Notes: generated by a model not told the origin, from the sequence alone. DNA of 64,000 nucleotides from Pseudomonas sp. B21-015 (GCF_024749285.1 NZ_CP087196.1:4216001-4280000); one strand, 5' to 3'. Positions 15,733 to 24,879 are shown, counted from the first letter of the stretch. Translations and numbers: made by a program.

Positions 15733-16589
15733 TCAAGCCTGCGAACTGCGCTCGACCGCCACCGCAAGTGCTGATGTCCTGGCCAGCCAGTAATAGAGCA
15801 CGCCCGGCACCACCAGCCCGACGATCCAGGAAATATCGACACCGCCGAGCTGCGCGACCATCGGTCCGGAGTAGAAGTGAGTGTCGACAAAAGGCAGCTG
15901 GACCAACACACCGAGCACATACACGCTGATCCCCAACACATTCCAGCGGCCATAACGCCCCGCCGGGTCGGACAACGCGGGAATGTCATAACGCTCCTTG
16001 TTGATGAAGTAGTAATCCACCAGATTGATCGCGCTCCACGGCGTGAAGAAGGTCAGCAGAAAGAGAATGAAGTACTTGAACGTGCTCGGAAACGAGTACT
16101 GACCCAGCAACGCGAGCGTGGTGGACGCGCCGACAATCGCCAGCACAAACAGCATGCGTTTGCCGGCGGATATCTCGAAGCCACGACGAAAGCCACTGAT
16201 AATGGTGGCCACGCACATGAAGCTGCCATAAGCGTTGAGGGTCGACACCGTGACCTTGCCGAACACCACACTCAAGTACAGCAGGGAGGCCATCACGCCG
16301 GTACTGCCCAGCCCCCGATGGTGGCGACTTCATGCCCACGAAAATTCGCGCCCGCCACCGCACCGCCGAGCAACTGGCCGATCAGCAAACCAATGAGTGA
16401 CCAGAACACATCGCCACCCAGCACCACGGCCAGCGCGCCGGTCACAATCGCCGTGATCTGCAGATTGGCGCCGAGCCACAGGGTGAACTGGCTGTAGAGG
16501 CTGCCATGGCGCTCGGCTTGCGGGATGTAATCGATCGAACGTGTCTCGATCAGGGGACTTCGCTGCTGGGTATCGCTGACCTTGGTCAT
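15733..16589 (-). pseudogene. NCS1-family (cytosine/purine) permease, internally deleted and frameshifted
   Basis: Two pieces of one NCS1 transporter lie in different frames. The 5' part (from ATG 16589) has the family N terminus SIDYIPQAERHGSLYSQFTLW followed by TM1-2 and GHEVATIGG. The 3' part (about 16300 to 15733) has SLLYLSVVFGKVTVSTLNAYG, TPWSAINLVDYY and the last membrane helices. About 285 codons remain of a usual 450-490. The middle, including TM3-7 with substrate-contact residues, is missing, and the frame changes near 16300. The gene is not functional. Confidence 0.85.
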
Positions 16590-16647
16590 TTTTGTGCTCT
16601 CTTCTCATGGAGTAGACGCTAATACCAGTCAGTTCAGCGCCATCCAT

Positions 16648-16720
16648 GTGGGAGCGGGCTTGCTCGCGAAGGCGGTGTTCCAGGCAACGTTAATGTCGAC
16701 TGACACTCCCTCTTCGAGAG
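16648..16720. repeat. REP element
   Basis: GTGGGAGCGGGCTTGCTCGCGAAGGCGG arm with central GTCGACTGACACTCCC. The right arm breaks off at TTCGAGAGC, where a coding frame on + begins. Confidence 0.8.
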
Positions 16721-16726
16721 CTGGAC

Positions 16727-17149
16727 TTGAGGATTATCCGTGCGGATATGCTGGTGGAGAGAGCTACCCGCTCATTTGCCGAGAGCCGTGCGGGGAACTC
16801 TAAGGCAATAGATGAACTCAGGTACGGCGCTATACGACAATTTGCAAAGGCAATGACCGAGCCTGACGAGGATGCAAATGTGTGGGTGGCCGCCAGACAT
16901 TTGAATGAAGCGCGCAACAAGGTTGCTCACTTATTGGAGAACGCAGCACCTGAGATTGAGCGGAACCTGGTGAATTTCTTCAAGGCCATTGGCGTCAAAC
17001 CGGCGCAAACCCCTGAAGACTTTGAACAGGCGGTGATGCAGTTGTGCCAGTCAATTTTCACCCTGAAAGAGAACTGGGTCACTCGTAAAAAAATGTACGA
17101 GTCGATTGTTCGTGATTTTGAGTCAGGGCAGTTGGTCTGGCGTAAATAG
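16727..17149 (+). CDS. Possibly 5'-truncated HEPN-like hypothetical protein
   Basis: The reading frame is open from 16694 inside the REP element, with a TTG at 16727 as first plausible start. The first residues (ELDLRIIRADMLVERA) look like the interior of a protein and directly abut the REP arm, so the original N terminus may be lost. The body is helical and contains RNKVAH within AARHLNEARNKVAHLLEN, matching the R-x4-6-H motif of HEPN ribonuclease folds. The rest (140 residues) shows no other motif. A shortened protein could still be made, but no ribosome-binding site is evident. HEPN assignment is tentative. Confidence 0.5.
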   Translation: MRIIRADMLVERATRSFAESRAGNSKAIDELRYGAIRQFAKAMTEPDEDANVWVAARHLNEARNKVAHLLENAAPEIERNLVNFFKAIGVKPAQTPEDFEQAVMQLCQSIFTLKENWVTRKKMYESIVRDFESGQLVWRK

Positions 17150-17241
17150 ATACGCCAGATTGACTTTATAAAGGCTTTACGGCGACAGCCAACTGGCGGG
17201 GGCGTAGATAAGGCGCCTCTGAAGACGCCATAACCGCCCGT

Positions 17242-17898
17242 TCACCAACTCCCGTAAGGAATGCTGTATTTCTCAATGTAGCGCTTGGCCTTTTCACTGA
17301 CAGGATAAGCGTAACGTCCTTCGTTCTTACCTTGGCTCGGCCCCAACGGCTCAATCTCTGCTTGGGCTCTGGCCACTTTGACAGGGCGGTGGCATAAGTC
17401 TCTGACCCATACCTGTACGACGCCGCCAGGAGCCAGGCCTAGATAGATAGATGCCGTATAACGAGCCTCTTGCTCTGGAGTTTCCGAGCACCGCTGGTTG
17501 GTCGAAGACACCATCAGTTGTCTGGCCTGTTCGGGTACATCCACCCAAACGTGATAGGTCTGGGGTTCAACTATGGATTGCCAGCGCACGTAAATGCGCT
17601 TGGGGAGGTCGGCACCGACCACTGCTTTTGCAGCGCTGCCGACGGCATGCCAGCCTCGTGCGGACTCTTTGCCGCTTTCTGGTTCCCCGCCTGCGGCCGT
17701 GCCGCCACCGGTATGTTGGAACACCTTGCCGTTGATGTCTTCTACGGCGCTGTCCTCAACCCAAACTTTCATATAGTAAGGTTCGGTGAACGCGAGCTCC
17801 CACCACTGGGATTTGGGGTCGTGTTTGGCTGACAGCGGATCGGCAGACTGGCAGCCGGCCATGAACAGCATGCACAACAGGGTCACAAGTACTTTCAT
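17242..17898 (-). CDS. DUF2931-type lipoprotein, putative immunity protein of the phospholipase effector
   Basis: About 218 residues. The signal peptide ends in a lipobox (LCMLFMAGC), so it is a periplasm-facing lipoprotein. The body has PYYMKVWVEDSAVED and YVRWQSIVEPQTYHVWVDVPEQ, the strands typical of DUF2931 proteins, which often accompany T6SS lipase effectors. The ATG at 17898 overlaps the effector's stop as TAATG, so the pair is translationally coupled and the in-frame TTG at 17904 is less likely. The inferred job is to block the sibling-delivered phospholipase in the periplasm. Confidence 0.75.
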   Translation of the reverse strand: MKVLVTLLCMLFMAGCQSADPLSAKHDPKSQWWELAFTEPYYMKVWVEDSAVEDINGKVFQHTGGGTAAGGEPESGKESARGWHAVGSAAKAVVGADLPKRIYVRWQSIVEPQTYHVWVDVPEQARQLMVSSTNQRCSETPEQEARYTASIYLGLAPGGVVQVWVRDLCHRPVKVARAQAEIEPLGPSQGKNEGRYAYPVSEKAKRYIEKYSIPYGSW

Positions 17899-19454
17899 TA
17901 CCAAAGCGTCCAGTCAGGTACGTGAGGATGCTGTATGCGGATTGCATCCGTCGTAGGGGCATTGATGTACACCGCGTTAATGCCGCTGCCATCTCTTCGG
18001 CCAAGGGGGTGGTTCCAGTTGGCGGACGTGTGAATGTACTTCAGTTTCAGCAATTGTTCTTCTTGCGGCGTGGTGCTGTAGTCACCCGCCACAAATCGGT
18101 CGCACAGAGCCTGAAGCTCTGAGGGAACAGCCAGATCTGGCGTGTCGGGAATGTCGTTGAATCGAACGCCTTTTTCTTTTGCCAGGTGGTGCATCACTCG
18201 CAGGTACACCCTGGACAGCAGGCCGCTCACAGGACGTTTGAGTTGTACGGCGGCATACACGCGTTTGACGCTTGGGCTGAGCCGATCTTGCGGACTGTTT
18301 GGCATAAGGAGTGCGTCTGGGGTGACGACCTCCAGCATCTCTGCGGGCCAGCCTTTGGCCAACCACTGGTTTTTGACCTTCACCGCATCAAGGTAGATCG
18401 AGGTGGACATGACATCGGTATTCAGGGGCACCGAGAGTGTTTGCATGGGACTGACGAGCACGCACTCCTGGGCTTCTTCGAGGTAGCCACCGCCGATGTC
18501 GGAATGCACGCCCGGCAAGGATATTTCCAGCTGATCGGGCTTGACGCGACTGAGGGCGAAGTTGGCTCGGCATTCATCGCGGGCAGACAGTTGAACGACG
18601 TCAGTGAAAAAGCGGCGATCTAGGTAGAGCTTGATACCCGTGGCGATGGGGCTTTTGATGTTGCCCAGATTGGACCAGCCGGCAATCGATGGCACGGTAT
18701 CGAACAGGCCGATAAAACCCATGTCGATGCCGTTTTTGTATTGGTCATTGAAGGTCGAGCTGAATGCGTTGGGGTTGCTGCGCAGGACATCGCCCAGAGG
18801 TCCCTGCTTGGTCCGTACGATTTCGTTGGCGAAATGCCGAGCGGCGGCGGCACCGCGGCTAAAGCCGAATGTATCGAAGGTCAGCGAGGTGATTTCACTG
18901 CCAGGGTTATCGACTAAGACTTCATTGATACGCTGCTTGATCAACGCAAACGAGGACTGGACTCGCCCCGCAACGCCTGTCTCACCTCGTCCGGCGCCCG
19001 CTCCCAACGAGCTGTCTTTTTCACCGGAACGGGTACCGATGCCCTCGACATAGACAACGCGGGAGGCCCGTTTTTGAGGGCCTTCCCCTTGAGCCTCTGG
19101 AACGGCGTCATACAGATCGCTCAGTTTTTTTACATTGCTGACGTCATTGCCATAGCTGCTGTCTGGATCCCCCATGAATGGCTTGCAACTGGCATCGATG
19201 TCTTTTGGCTCAATGGGGTGATGGGCGCCGCAGAGCAGACCGGCAGCCGAATTGTTGGCGTTGTTTCCGGTGCCATCGAAGAAGACGCCGATGCGTAACG
19301 CTATGCCGATTTTTTGCGGCTCGGGTGCGGGCTCTTTACCGTATTTTTCGTATTCCGCCCAGCGCTGAGCGTGAACATTGACCGGCGCCCCCCCTGGATT
19401 ACTAAAGTCCTGCGGTGTGTTAGGTCTAGCTGGTTTAGGGACGTATCCACTCAA
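17898..19454 (-). CDS. T6SS phospholipase effector-like protein (DUF2235, Tle1-type)
   Basis: A 518-residue protein. The DUF2235 alpha/beta-hydrolase signature is complete: RIGVFFDGTGNN near residue 53, the nucleophile elbow TFGFSRGAAAARHFANEI (Ser in GFSRG), LFDTVPS with the Asp, and LPGVHSDIGGGY with the His. These match the Ser-Asp-His triad of Tle1-family T6SS phospholipases. The N-terminal 50 residues are proline-rich and unstructured. There is no ATG: the frame's first candidate is TTG at 19454, with AAGGA directly abutting it, so the true start is uncertain. The DUF2931 lipoprotein follows immediately. No VgrG, PAAR or T6SS structural gene is nearby, so this is an orphan effector-immunity pair. 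Confidence 0.82.
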   Translation of the reverse strand: MSGYVPKPARPNTPQDFSNPGGAPVNVHAQRWAEYEKYGKEPAPEPQKIGIALRIGVFFDGTGNNANNSAAGLLCGAHHPIEPKDIDASCKPFMGDPDSSYGNDVSNVKKLSDLYDAVPEAQGEGPQKRASRVVYVEGIGTRSGEKDSSLGAGAGRGETGVAGRVQSSFALIKQRINEVLVDNPGSEITSLTFDTFGFSRGAAAARHFANEIVRTKQGPLGDVLRSNPNAFSSTFNDQYKNGIDMGFIGLFDTVPSIAGWSNLGNIKSPIATGIKLYLDRRFFTDVVQLSARDECRANFALSRVKPDQLEISLPGVHSDIGGGYLEEAQECVLVSPMQTLSVPLNTDVMSTSIYLDAVKVKNQWLAKGWPAEMLEVVTPDALLMPNSPQDRLSPSVKRVYAAVQLKRPVSGLLSRVYLRVMHHLAKEKGVRFNDIPDTPDLAVPSELQALCDRFVAGDYSTTPQEEQLLKLKYIHTSANWNHPLGRRDGSGINAVYINAPTTDAIRIQHPHVPDWTLW

Positions 19455-19899
19455 TCCTTGATTCCTTGTTCCGATCCTTGATGAACGGCCGCAGGGTGAC
19501 AGTCGATGATCGAGGAAGCAATGGATAGCACTTTGATTCTATGTGGTATGCGGCTTGTTAAACATCGCTGGAGAGTGCTTGTTTAAGCACGCTCAAAGTT
19601 ACTTCCTGAAAGCTACAAAACCTTGCGCCGTTGCCTACGGCTGCACCAGAATCCGCCGGCTTGTGCGCCTTGGGGTCACTCGGTAACTTGATTCGTGTCA
19701 CTGCCCATCAGTGATCGGGTTTAGCAGCCCGTCGTGACGAAGCGCATCTGCATCCAGACAGTCAACTTTATGGTAGCTGTGCGCAGGGCGCCCTCGGGCG
19801 CGCCGGATTCGTCTCCGCCGGTCTGCTAACCTGCACACAGCTGCCACCATTCGTTTAGCAGCGATTCGGTGATGGCTCCATATTGTTGGAGACTTAAAT
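19455..19899. other. 445-base non-coding region containing a structured leader
   Basis: The left half holds a fragment of a Pseudomonas intergenic repeat (CGTTGCCTACGGCTGCACC near 19629). The right half holds a folded element described separately. No gene was found. Confidence 0.5.
19721..19862 (+). promoter_or_regulatory. Structured leader upstream of the DUF6124 gene
   Basis: Nested complementarity: GGTAGCTGTGCGCAGG (19772-19787) pairs imperfectly with CCTGCACACAGCTGCCACC (19830-19848), and enclosed GCGCCC/GGGCGC (19788-19801) forms an inner hairpin. TTAGCAG also recurs at 19721 and 19855 with CTGCTAA between. The element ends 38 bases before the DUF6124 ATG. I recall similar sequence upstream of related small genes in Pseudomonas, but could not check this. 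Confidence 0.45.
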
Positions 19900-20256
19900 A
19901 TGTTCAAGGTCACACCCAATCCGCCGGACACCGATCCGGTCTCCCCATACGAACCCGATTCAAAGAAGCTCAACGAGGCCGCCGAGCGGGCTCTGAACTT
20001 CCACTTCCCGTCGAATGCCGACATCAAAGCCACCCCTCGAAAACGCAGCACCCTGTTTTCCGTGGACCCAGAAGCCACGGCCGAAACCCTGGCGGTTTTT
20101 TTGGTCGAGACGCTGGCCTCGGTCGATGTGATGGTCCACCAGTTGGTGGACCATCTGGAGGGTGAGTCGCGCTACGCCCTGCTCGGCATCTCAAACAGCA
20201 TCATGGTGGCGGAGATCACGGCGAACCGGGTGCTGGATAAAATTGCTACGCCTTAG
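19900..20256 (+). CDS. DUF6124-type small protein
   Basis: 118 residues. The N-terminal half is polar (TPNPPDTDPVSPYEPDS); the C-terminal half is a helical bundle (AERALNFHF, ETLAVFLVETLASVDVMVHQLVDHLEG, RYALLGISNSIMVAEITANRVLD). This pattern fits the DUF6124 family, abundant and multi-copy in Pseudomonas and of unknown function. GGAG lies 8 bases before the ATG. The 3' end runs into the convergent LuxR pseudogene. Confidence 0.8.
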   Translation: MFKVTPNPPDTDPVSPYEPDSKKLNEAAERALNFHFPSNADIKATPRKRSTLFSVDPEATAETLAVFLVETLASVDVMVHQLVDHLEGESRYALLGISNSIMVAEITANRVLDKIATP

Positions 20257-21068
20257 AAAGGTGAGCTCCATTCTCCTTGTAGTATCCGAGGTCGAGGTCG
20301 GTGAACGCAGCACAGTACCCAGCTCCACCTTGCTCTTCACGCCCAGCTGCAAGTAGCAGTTGCGCAGATAGGTGCGCACTGTCGCCGGACTCAAAGCAAG
20401 GATTTTGGCAATCCCCTTGTAGGAATGGCCGGCAGCGGACAGCATCGCTGCCGTCCGCTCGCGAGGTGCAAGCACCGCCCCCCGCGACTGCGCTTCGAGC
20501 GACAGGATGACATGCTCGGCGTTGGGGCTCAGCGTCAGGGCACGGCGGCCCAGGCCCATGACGCAAGGTGCCTTTTGCAGTTGCGCGATCACCTGCGCGG
20601 GCAGCATTGAACCGCCCCACCCTGGCAACTCACGCTCAATGACTGCGCACAGCGTGGCCCCCACGTACAGCAAACTGCCGTCCATGCGCGCGACGCCAAA
20701 GTCAGATGCCCCGTTGCCCGTGTCGAAGCGGATCATGTCCTGCACCTGAAATCGCCACAGCTGCAACAGGTGGTCGCAGAAGGCCGAAAACAGATCGGCT
20801 TCGCTGTCGTTGAAAGACGGTGCTTCAAGGCCTCGGTAGATGCGGACATCTCGCCCCACCAGGCCGAAGCGAAGGGGACCAGCTCGCGGAATACTTGCAG
20901 GCCGTCTGTGATGAACCGGGATGCGCCGCGATCTCGAGCAAGACGCCCCAGGTGCAACACGCAAAGATTGAACGCCTTCAGCAGTGCCGTCGACGTCTTG
21001 GCGCCGACCTCATCACCCTCCTCCATCGTTCTGATCCCGTTCGCTGCATGGTGTATTTTTTTGACCAT
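20246..21068 (-). pseudogene. LuxR-family transcriptional regulator with frameshifts
   Basis: The 5' part (from 21068) reads MVKKIHHAANGIRTMEEG up to FRELVPFASAWWGE. The rest continues in another frame as GRDVRIYRGLEAPSFNDSEADLFSAF, placing a frameshift at about 20845-20865. The C-terminal GerE-type HTH is intact: LAPRERTAAMLSAAGHSYKGIAKILALSPATVRTYLRN, then LGVKSKVELGTVL. After that, a second shift near 20310 seems likely, because a different frame gives a natural-looking end (AAFTDLDLGYYKENGAHLSKA) with a stop at 20246. Two breaks make it a probable pseudogene; sequencing error is possible. Confidence 0.75.
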
Positions 21069-21157
21069 GCCATAGGCGCAGCGAATGCTTCCAGCCCTGG
21101 GTAGTTGTCTTGGGACCGATAGTCTTCAACCTGAATGAGCCCGTACTGCATAGCGGC

Positions 21158-22189
21158 TTAGGGCATCAGGTCCAACGGCATAATCTGCCCTTTCGCTCGC
21201 TCGTCATACCAACGTTGCAGTGCATCGGGTAAGCGCCCTTTCCAACTCGACATGTTGGTGTAGTAACGGGCTCGAGAATTGTTCTGCTCATCGAACACCA
21301 GCAGCACCAGCCAAAACCGGGCGTCTGCTGCACGCATGAGAATGGCGGCATTGGTATTGCCCAGCCCGCGCACCCACATTTCAGTCACTTCAGCACCCGG
21401 CAGGTCATTCGACTCGTCACCGATCAGCCTGGAACTGCTGCTGTCCATCAACGTCTGGTAATCGTCCTTGAGCAATTGCCGCAGCTCGTCATCTTCCTGC
21501 TGCGTACGCACAAGACCCAGACTGAGCAAATTGTAGTCCAGAGCCAAAGCCTGTTCCGACGCTACATAACGCCCAGCGTAAAACACACCCATGCCGGCTC
21601 CACAGTCGGCATCGGCACCTTCTTGTGTGACATCGAGAACGCCATTGATGGCTTTGAAGGTCAAGGCGCAGGCGCCTTCGATGTAATGCGCCTGGGTGTC
21701 GTCGAGTTTGGCGATGCCGTTCAGGTTGCCAGAATTGGCGCCACTCGCAGCCGATATTTCGAAACCCAGATGAGTCGAGTCCCGACGTGTTGTCTTCAAC
21801 TCGGCTCCCGTCGAAACGCCCCAGAGAATGCGCTGCCAAGTGGTGTCCCAGTTAAACGGAATGGCCGCGTATTCGAGTTCGGTGATTCGCATCAGGTATT
21901 GCTGGCGCAGACAATCGATTTGCTCTGAACAGTGATTGCGTTGTTTCAGCCACTGACGTTGGTCTTCTTTTAAAGCTTTAGGGTCGGCGACTTTTGCCAG
22001 CGTCGAACGCCAGATTTTTGCCAGTTTTTGGTCCAGCTTCGAAGTATAGGGGTCGGCGCAAATGGCTTTTTCACTGGGGCTGGCGGCACTGGTGCAATCG
22101 AAGCTACTGCCGTGGGTTGCGGCAGAGAATGCGAGAAACATCAGCAGTAAAGCGCAGCGAGCGTTAGAGCAGAACAAGGTCGGGGGCAT
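21158..22189 (-). CDS. Periplasmic LprI-like (DUF1311) protein
   Basis: About 343 residues with a signal peptide (CALLLMFLAFSAATHGSS). An N-terminal LprI/DUF1311 module follows: FDCTSAASPSEKAICADPY, LDQKLAKIWRSTL, LKEDQRQWLKQRNHC, LRQQYLMRITEL. Its four Cys residues suggest two disulfides. The remaining ~240 residues form a beta-rich domain of no recognised family (YIEGACALTFKAINGVLDVTQEG). LprI-like modules include a lysozyme inhibitor, but most members are uncharacterised. The ATG at 22189 begins the signal peptide. Confidence 0.75.
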   Translation of the reverse strand: MPPTLFCSNARCALLLMFLAFSAATHGSSFDCTSAASPSEKAICADPYTSKLDQKLAKIWRSTLAKVADPKALKEDQRQWLKQRNHCSEQIDCLRQQYLMRITELEYAAIPFNWDTTWQRILWGVSTGAELKTTRRDSTHLGFEISAASGANSGNLNGIAKLDDTQAHYIEGACALTFKAINGVLDVTQEGADADCGAGMGVFYAGRYVASEQALALDYNLLSLGLVRTQQEDDELRQLLKDDYQTLMDSSSSRLIGDESNDLPGAEVTEMWVRGLGNTNAAILMRAADARFWLVLLVFDEQNNSRARYYTNMSSWKGRLPDALQRWYDERAKGQIMPLDLMP

Positions 22190-22372
22190 GGGCAGATTCC
22201 ATTCTTTGAGCGCGCCAGTATGCCGAGACAAGCGCGAAAAGGCGCTTGTTCTGGTATGGCCTCTTCACGGGCAGCCTCGCTCCTACAGGATTTTTGTCGC
22301 TCAAATTTCGGGCAAACCCGCTTCCACATAGATTGCACTTAACTGACTGAAATCAGAACAAGCCCCTTGGTT

Positions 22373-22906
22373 CTAGATTTTGACTTCGCTGGCCGGCACG
22401 ACATCGATCCGCGCCACGGAACCGGTCAGATGCGCCAGATCCTTGTTGTGTTCGGCGATGATGTCTTCGGCGCTCATCGTGCCATTGTCGATAGTGGAAT
22501 GGGCATCGGCCGCCAGCACTACGTCGTAGCCCAATTGATGCGCCTGGCGCACGGTGGCGTTAATGCAGTAGTCGGTTTGCAGGCCGCAGATGATCAGGCG
22601 CTCGACGTCCAGCTCTTGCAGCTGTTCATGCAAGTGGGTCTGGTAGAACGAATCCGGGGCGGTTTTACGCATGCGCAGGTCTTGGGGTGAAGTCTTCAGG
22701 CCGTCGGCCAGTTGCCAACCTTCGCCACCGTATTGCAGCAGGTCGCCCTCTTCTTCGTGCTGGATCAGGATCACCGGCAGTCCGGCGGCTCGGGCTTTGG
22801 TACTGAGGCCATTAATGGTTTCGATGATGCGCTGGATGTCGAAGCATTCATATTCGCCGGTGCACAGCGCGCGTTGGACGTCGATGATCAGGAGTGCGGT
22901 GCTCAT
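22373..22906 (-). CDS. Isochorismatase-like cysteine hydrolase
   Basis: About 177 residues. The catalytic triad is visible: Asp in ALLIIDVQRALC, Lys in MRKTAPDSFYQT and Cys in IICGLQTDYCINATVRQAHQLGY (with the preceding cis-peptide). Family members hydrolyse amides such as nicotinamide or isochorismate. The substrate here is not predictable. The ATG at 22906 is preceded by an AAGGAAG box. Monocistronic. Confidence 0.88.
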   Translation of the reverse strand: MSTALLIIDVQRALCTGEYECFDIQRIIETINGLSTKARAAGLPVILIQHEEEGDLLQYGGEGWQLADGLKTSPQDLRMRKTAPDSFYQTHLHEQLQELDVERLIICGLQTDYCINATVRQAHQLGYDVVLAADAHSTIDNGTMSAEDIIAEHNKDLAHLTGSVARIDVVPASEVKI

Positions 22907-22963
22907 GGCTTCCTTCCTTAGAGAGGTCGCTGGAACGATGGATTTCAACTCCCTTTTAGCCTG

Positions 22964-23104
22964 TGTAGCAGCTGTCGAGCTTGCGAGGCTGCGTTCGAGC
23001 CCCTGTAGGAGCGGGCGCAGCCTGCGATCTTTTGCCTTTGATGTCAGCGAAAGCAAGATCAAAAGATCGTCCGATCGCGGCCCGAGCCTTCGGCAGTTCC
23101 TACG
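22964..23104. repeat. Pseudomonas intergenic repeat cluster
   Basis: Contains GTAGCAGCTGTCGAGCTTGCGAGGCTGCG, which recurs at about 34660. It is followed by CCTGTAGGAGCGGGCGCAGCCTGCGATC, with a degenerate inverted partner ending CTTCGGCAGTTCCTAC. It separates the hydrolase and ggt genes. Confidence 0.7.
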
Positions 23105-23151
23105 GGGATCAGGGCCACCCGGGGAGTTCAGGTGGCCGATGATCGCCTGTT

Positions 23152-24879
23152 TCAGTAACCGAGTGACAACCCGGTATTACGCCGTGGGTCGTTCGCCCCA
23201 TAGAAGCGGTTCTTGCCCACTGGCTTGCCTTCCAGCGAAGGCGCACCTACCAGAATAGCCGCGATATGGTTGGGGTCCTGCGGCTTGGCAAATTTGTGTC
23301 CCCAACTTTCGAGCATCTTCTTGGTGTCCGGGCTGGTGGCGAAGTTCTCCAGGTTGGTTTCTTCCGGCAGCCACTGCTGGTGGAAACGCGGCGCATCCAC
23401 CGCTTCCTGGATGTTCATGCCGTAGTCGATCACGTTGAGGATGGTCAGCAAGGTTGCGGTGATGATGCGGCTGCCACCGGGAGTGCCGACGACCATGACG
23501 ACTTTGCCGTCCTTGGTGACGATGGTCGGGCTCATGGACGACAGCGGGGCTTTGCCGGGGGCGATGGCGTTGGCCTCCCCTTGTACCAGGCCGTACATGT
23601 TCGGCACGCCGACTTTCGAGGTGAAGTCGTCCATTTCATCGTTGAGGATGACCCCGGTTTTGCTCGCCATCACGCCGGCGCCGAACCAGTCGTTGAGGGT
23701 GTAGGTTACCGACACTGCGTTGCCCCATTTGTCGACGATCGAGTAATGGGTGGTGTTGCTGCCTTCGTGGGGCGCTACGCCGGGTTTGAGCTCACGGGAC
23801 ACGCCGGCCTTTTGCGGGTCGATGGCGGTGCGAATTTTGGTCGCGTAGTTTTTATCCAGCAAATGGGCGATCGGGTTTTTCACGAAGTCCGGGTCGCCGA
23901 GGTAGCTGTTGCGGTCCACATACGCGTGGCGCATCGCTTCGATCTGGTAGTGCATGGCCTGAGCCGAGCGGTAGCCCAGGTCTTTCATCGGGTAGCCGTC
24001 GAGAATGTTCATGATCTCGCAGATCACCACGCCACCGGAGCTTGGCGGCGGCGCCGAGACCACGTGGTAGCCACGGTAGTCGCACTCGATCGGTGCCAGT
24101 TCGCGGGTCTGGTATTTGTCGAGGTCAGCCTGGGTGATGATGCCCTTATTGGCCTGACTGGAGGTGACGATGGCGTCGGCCACCCAGCCTTTATAGAAAC
24201 CATCGGGGCCCTTCTCGGAAATTTCCCGCAGGGTTTTACTCAGGTCTTTCTGCACCAGTTTCTGGCCGACCTGCATCGGCTCGCCGTTGCTCAGGAAGAT
24301 CGAGCCCGAGTCGCGCATGTCTTTCTTGAAGACGTCGGTGGCGTACTCCAGCAAATCGACATCGCCCTGCTCCAGCACAAAGCCGTCTTCGGCAAGCTTG
24401 ATTGCCGGGGCGATCACTTCCTTGCGGGGTTTGGTGCCGTATTTCTTCAGCGCCAACTCCATGCCGGACACGGTGCCCGGCACGCCGACGGCCAAGTGAC
24501 CACGGGTGCTGAGATCCGGGATGACATTGCCCTGCTTGTCGAGGTACATGTCGGCGGTGGCGGCCAGCGGGGCTTTCTCACGGAAGTCGAGGAAGGTCTT
24601 GCGCCCGTCCGCCAATTGAATCGTCATGAAACCGCCACCGCCCAGGTTGCCTGCCGCGGGGTACACCACCGCCAGCGCATAACCCACCGCCACGGCGGCA
24701 TCGACAGCATTGCCGCCGTTCTTGAGGACATCGACGCCGACGTGGCTGGCCAGATGCTGGGCGGTAACGACCATGCCGTTTTCGGCCGCGACCGGGGCAA
24801 CGGAGGCCGCGTGAGCCGTCAGGCAGCTCAGCGCCAATGTGGTCGCCATGAGCGATTTGGCAAAAGGTTCGAACTTCAT
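23152..24879 (-). CDS. ggt: Gamma-glutamyltransferase
   Basis: A 575-residue periplasmic precursor. It has a signal peptide (SLMATTLALSCLTAHA), then the large-subunit region with AAVAVGYALAVVYPAAGNLGGGGFM. The autoprocessing site is at GSNTTHYSIVDKWGNAVSVTYTLN, where the second Thr becomes the N-terminal nucleophile of the small subunit. The oxyanion and glutamate-binding residues lie in PLSSMSPTIV and VVGTPGGSRII. It cleaves and transfers the gamma-glutamyl group of glutathione. The gene is divergent from ogt. A 545-codon antisense frame exists but is a composition artefact. Confidence 0.95.
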   Translation of the reverse strand: MKFEPFAKSLMATTLALSCLTAHAASVAPVAAENGMVVTAQHLASHVGVDVLKNGGNAVDAAVAVGYALAVVYPAAGNLGGGGFMTIQLADGRKTFLDFREKAPLAATADMYLDKQGNVIPDLSTRGHLAVGVPGTVSGMELALKKYGTKPRKEVIAPAIKLAEDGFVLEQGDVDLLEYATDVFKKDMRDSGSIFLSNGEPMQVGQKLVQKDLSKTLREISEKGPDGFYKGWVADAIVTSSQANKGIITQADLDKYQTRELAPIECDYRGYHVVSAPPPSSGGVVICEIMNILDGYPMKDLGYRSAQAMHYQIEAMRHAYVDRNSYLGDPDFVKNPIAHLLDKNYATKIRTAIDPQKAGVSRELKPGVAPHEGSNTTHYSIVDKWGNAVSVTYTLNDWFGAGVMASKTGVILNDEMDDFTSKVGVPNMYGLVQGEANAIAPGKAPLSSMSPTIVTKDGKVVMVVGTPGGSRIITATLLTILNVIDYGMNIQEAVDAPRFHQQWLPEETNLENFATSPDTKKMLESWGHKFAKPQDPNHIAAILVGAPSLEGKPVGKNRFYGANDPRRNTGLSLGY

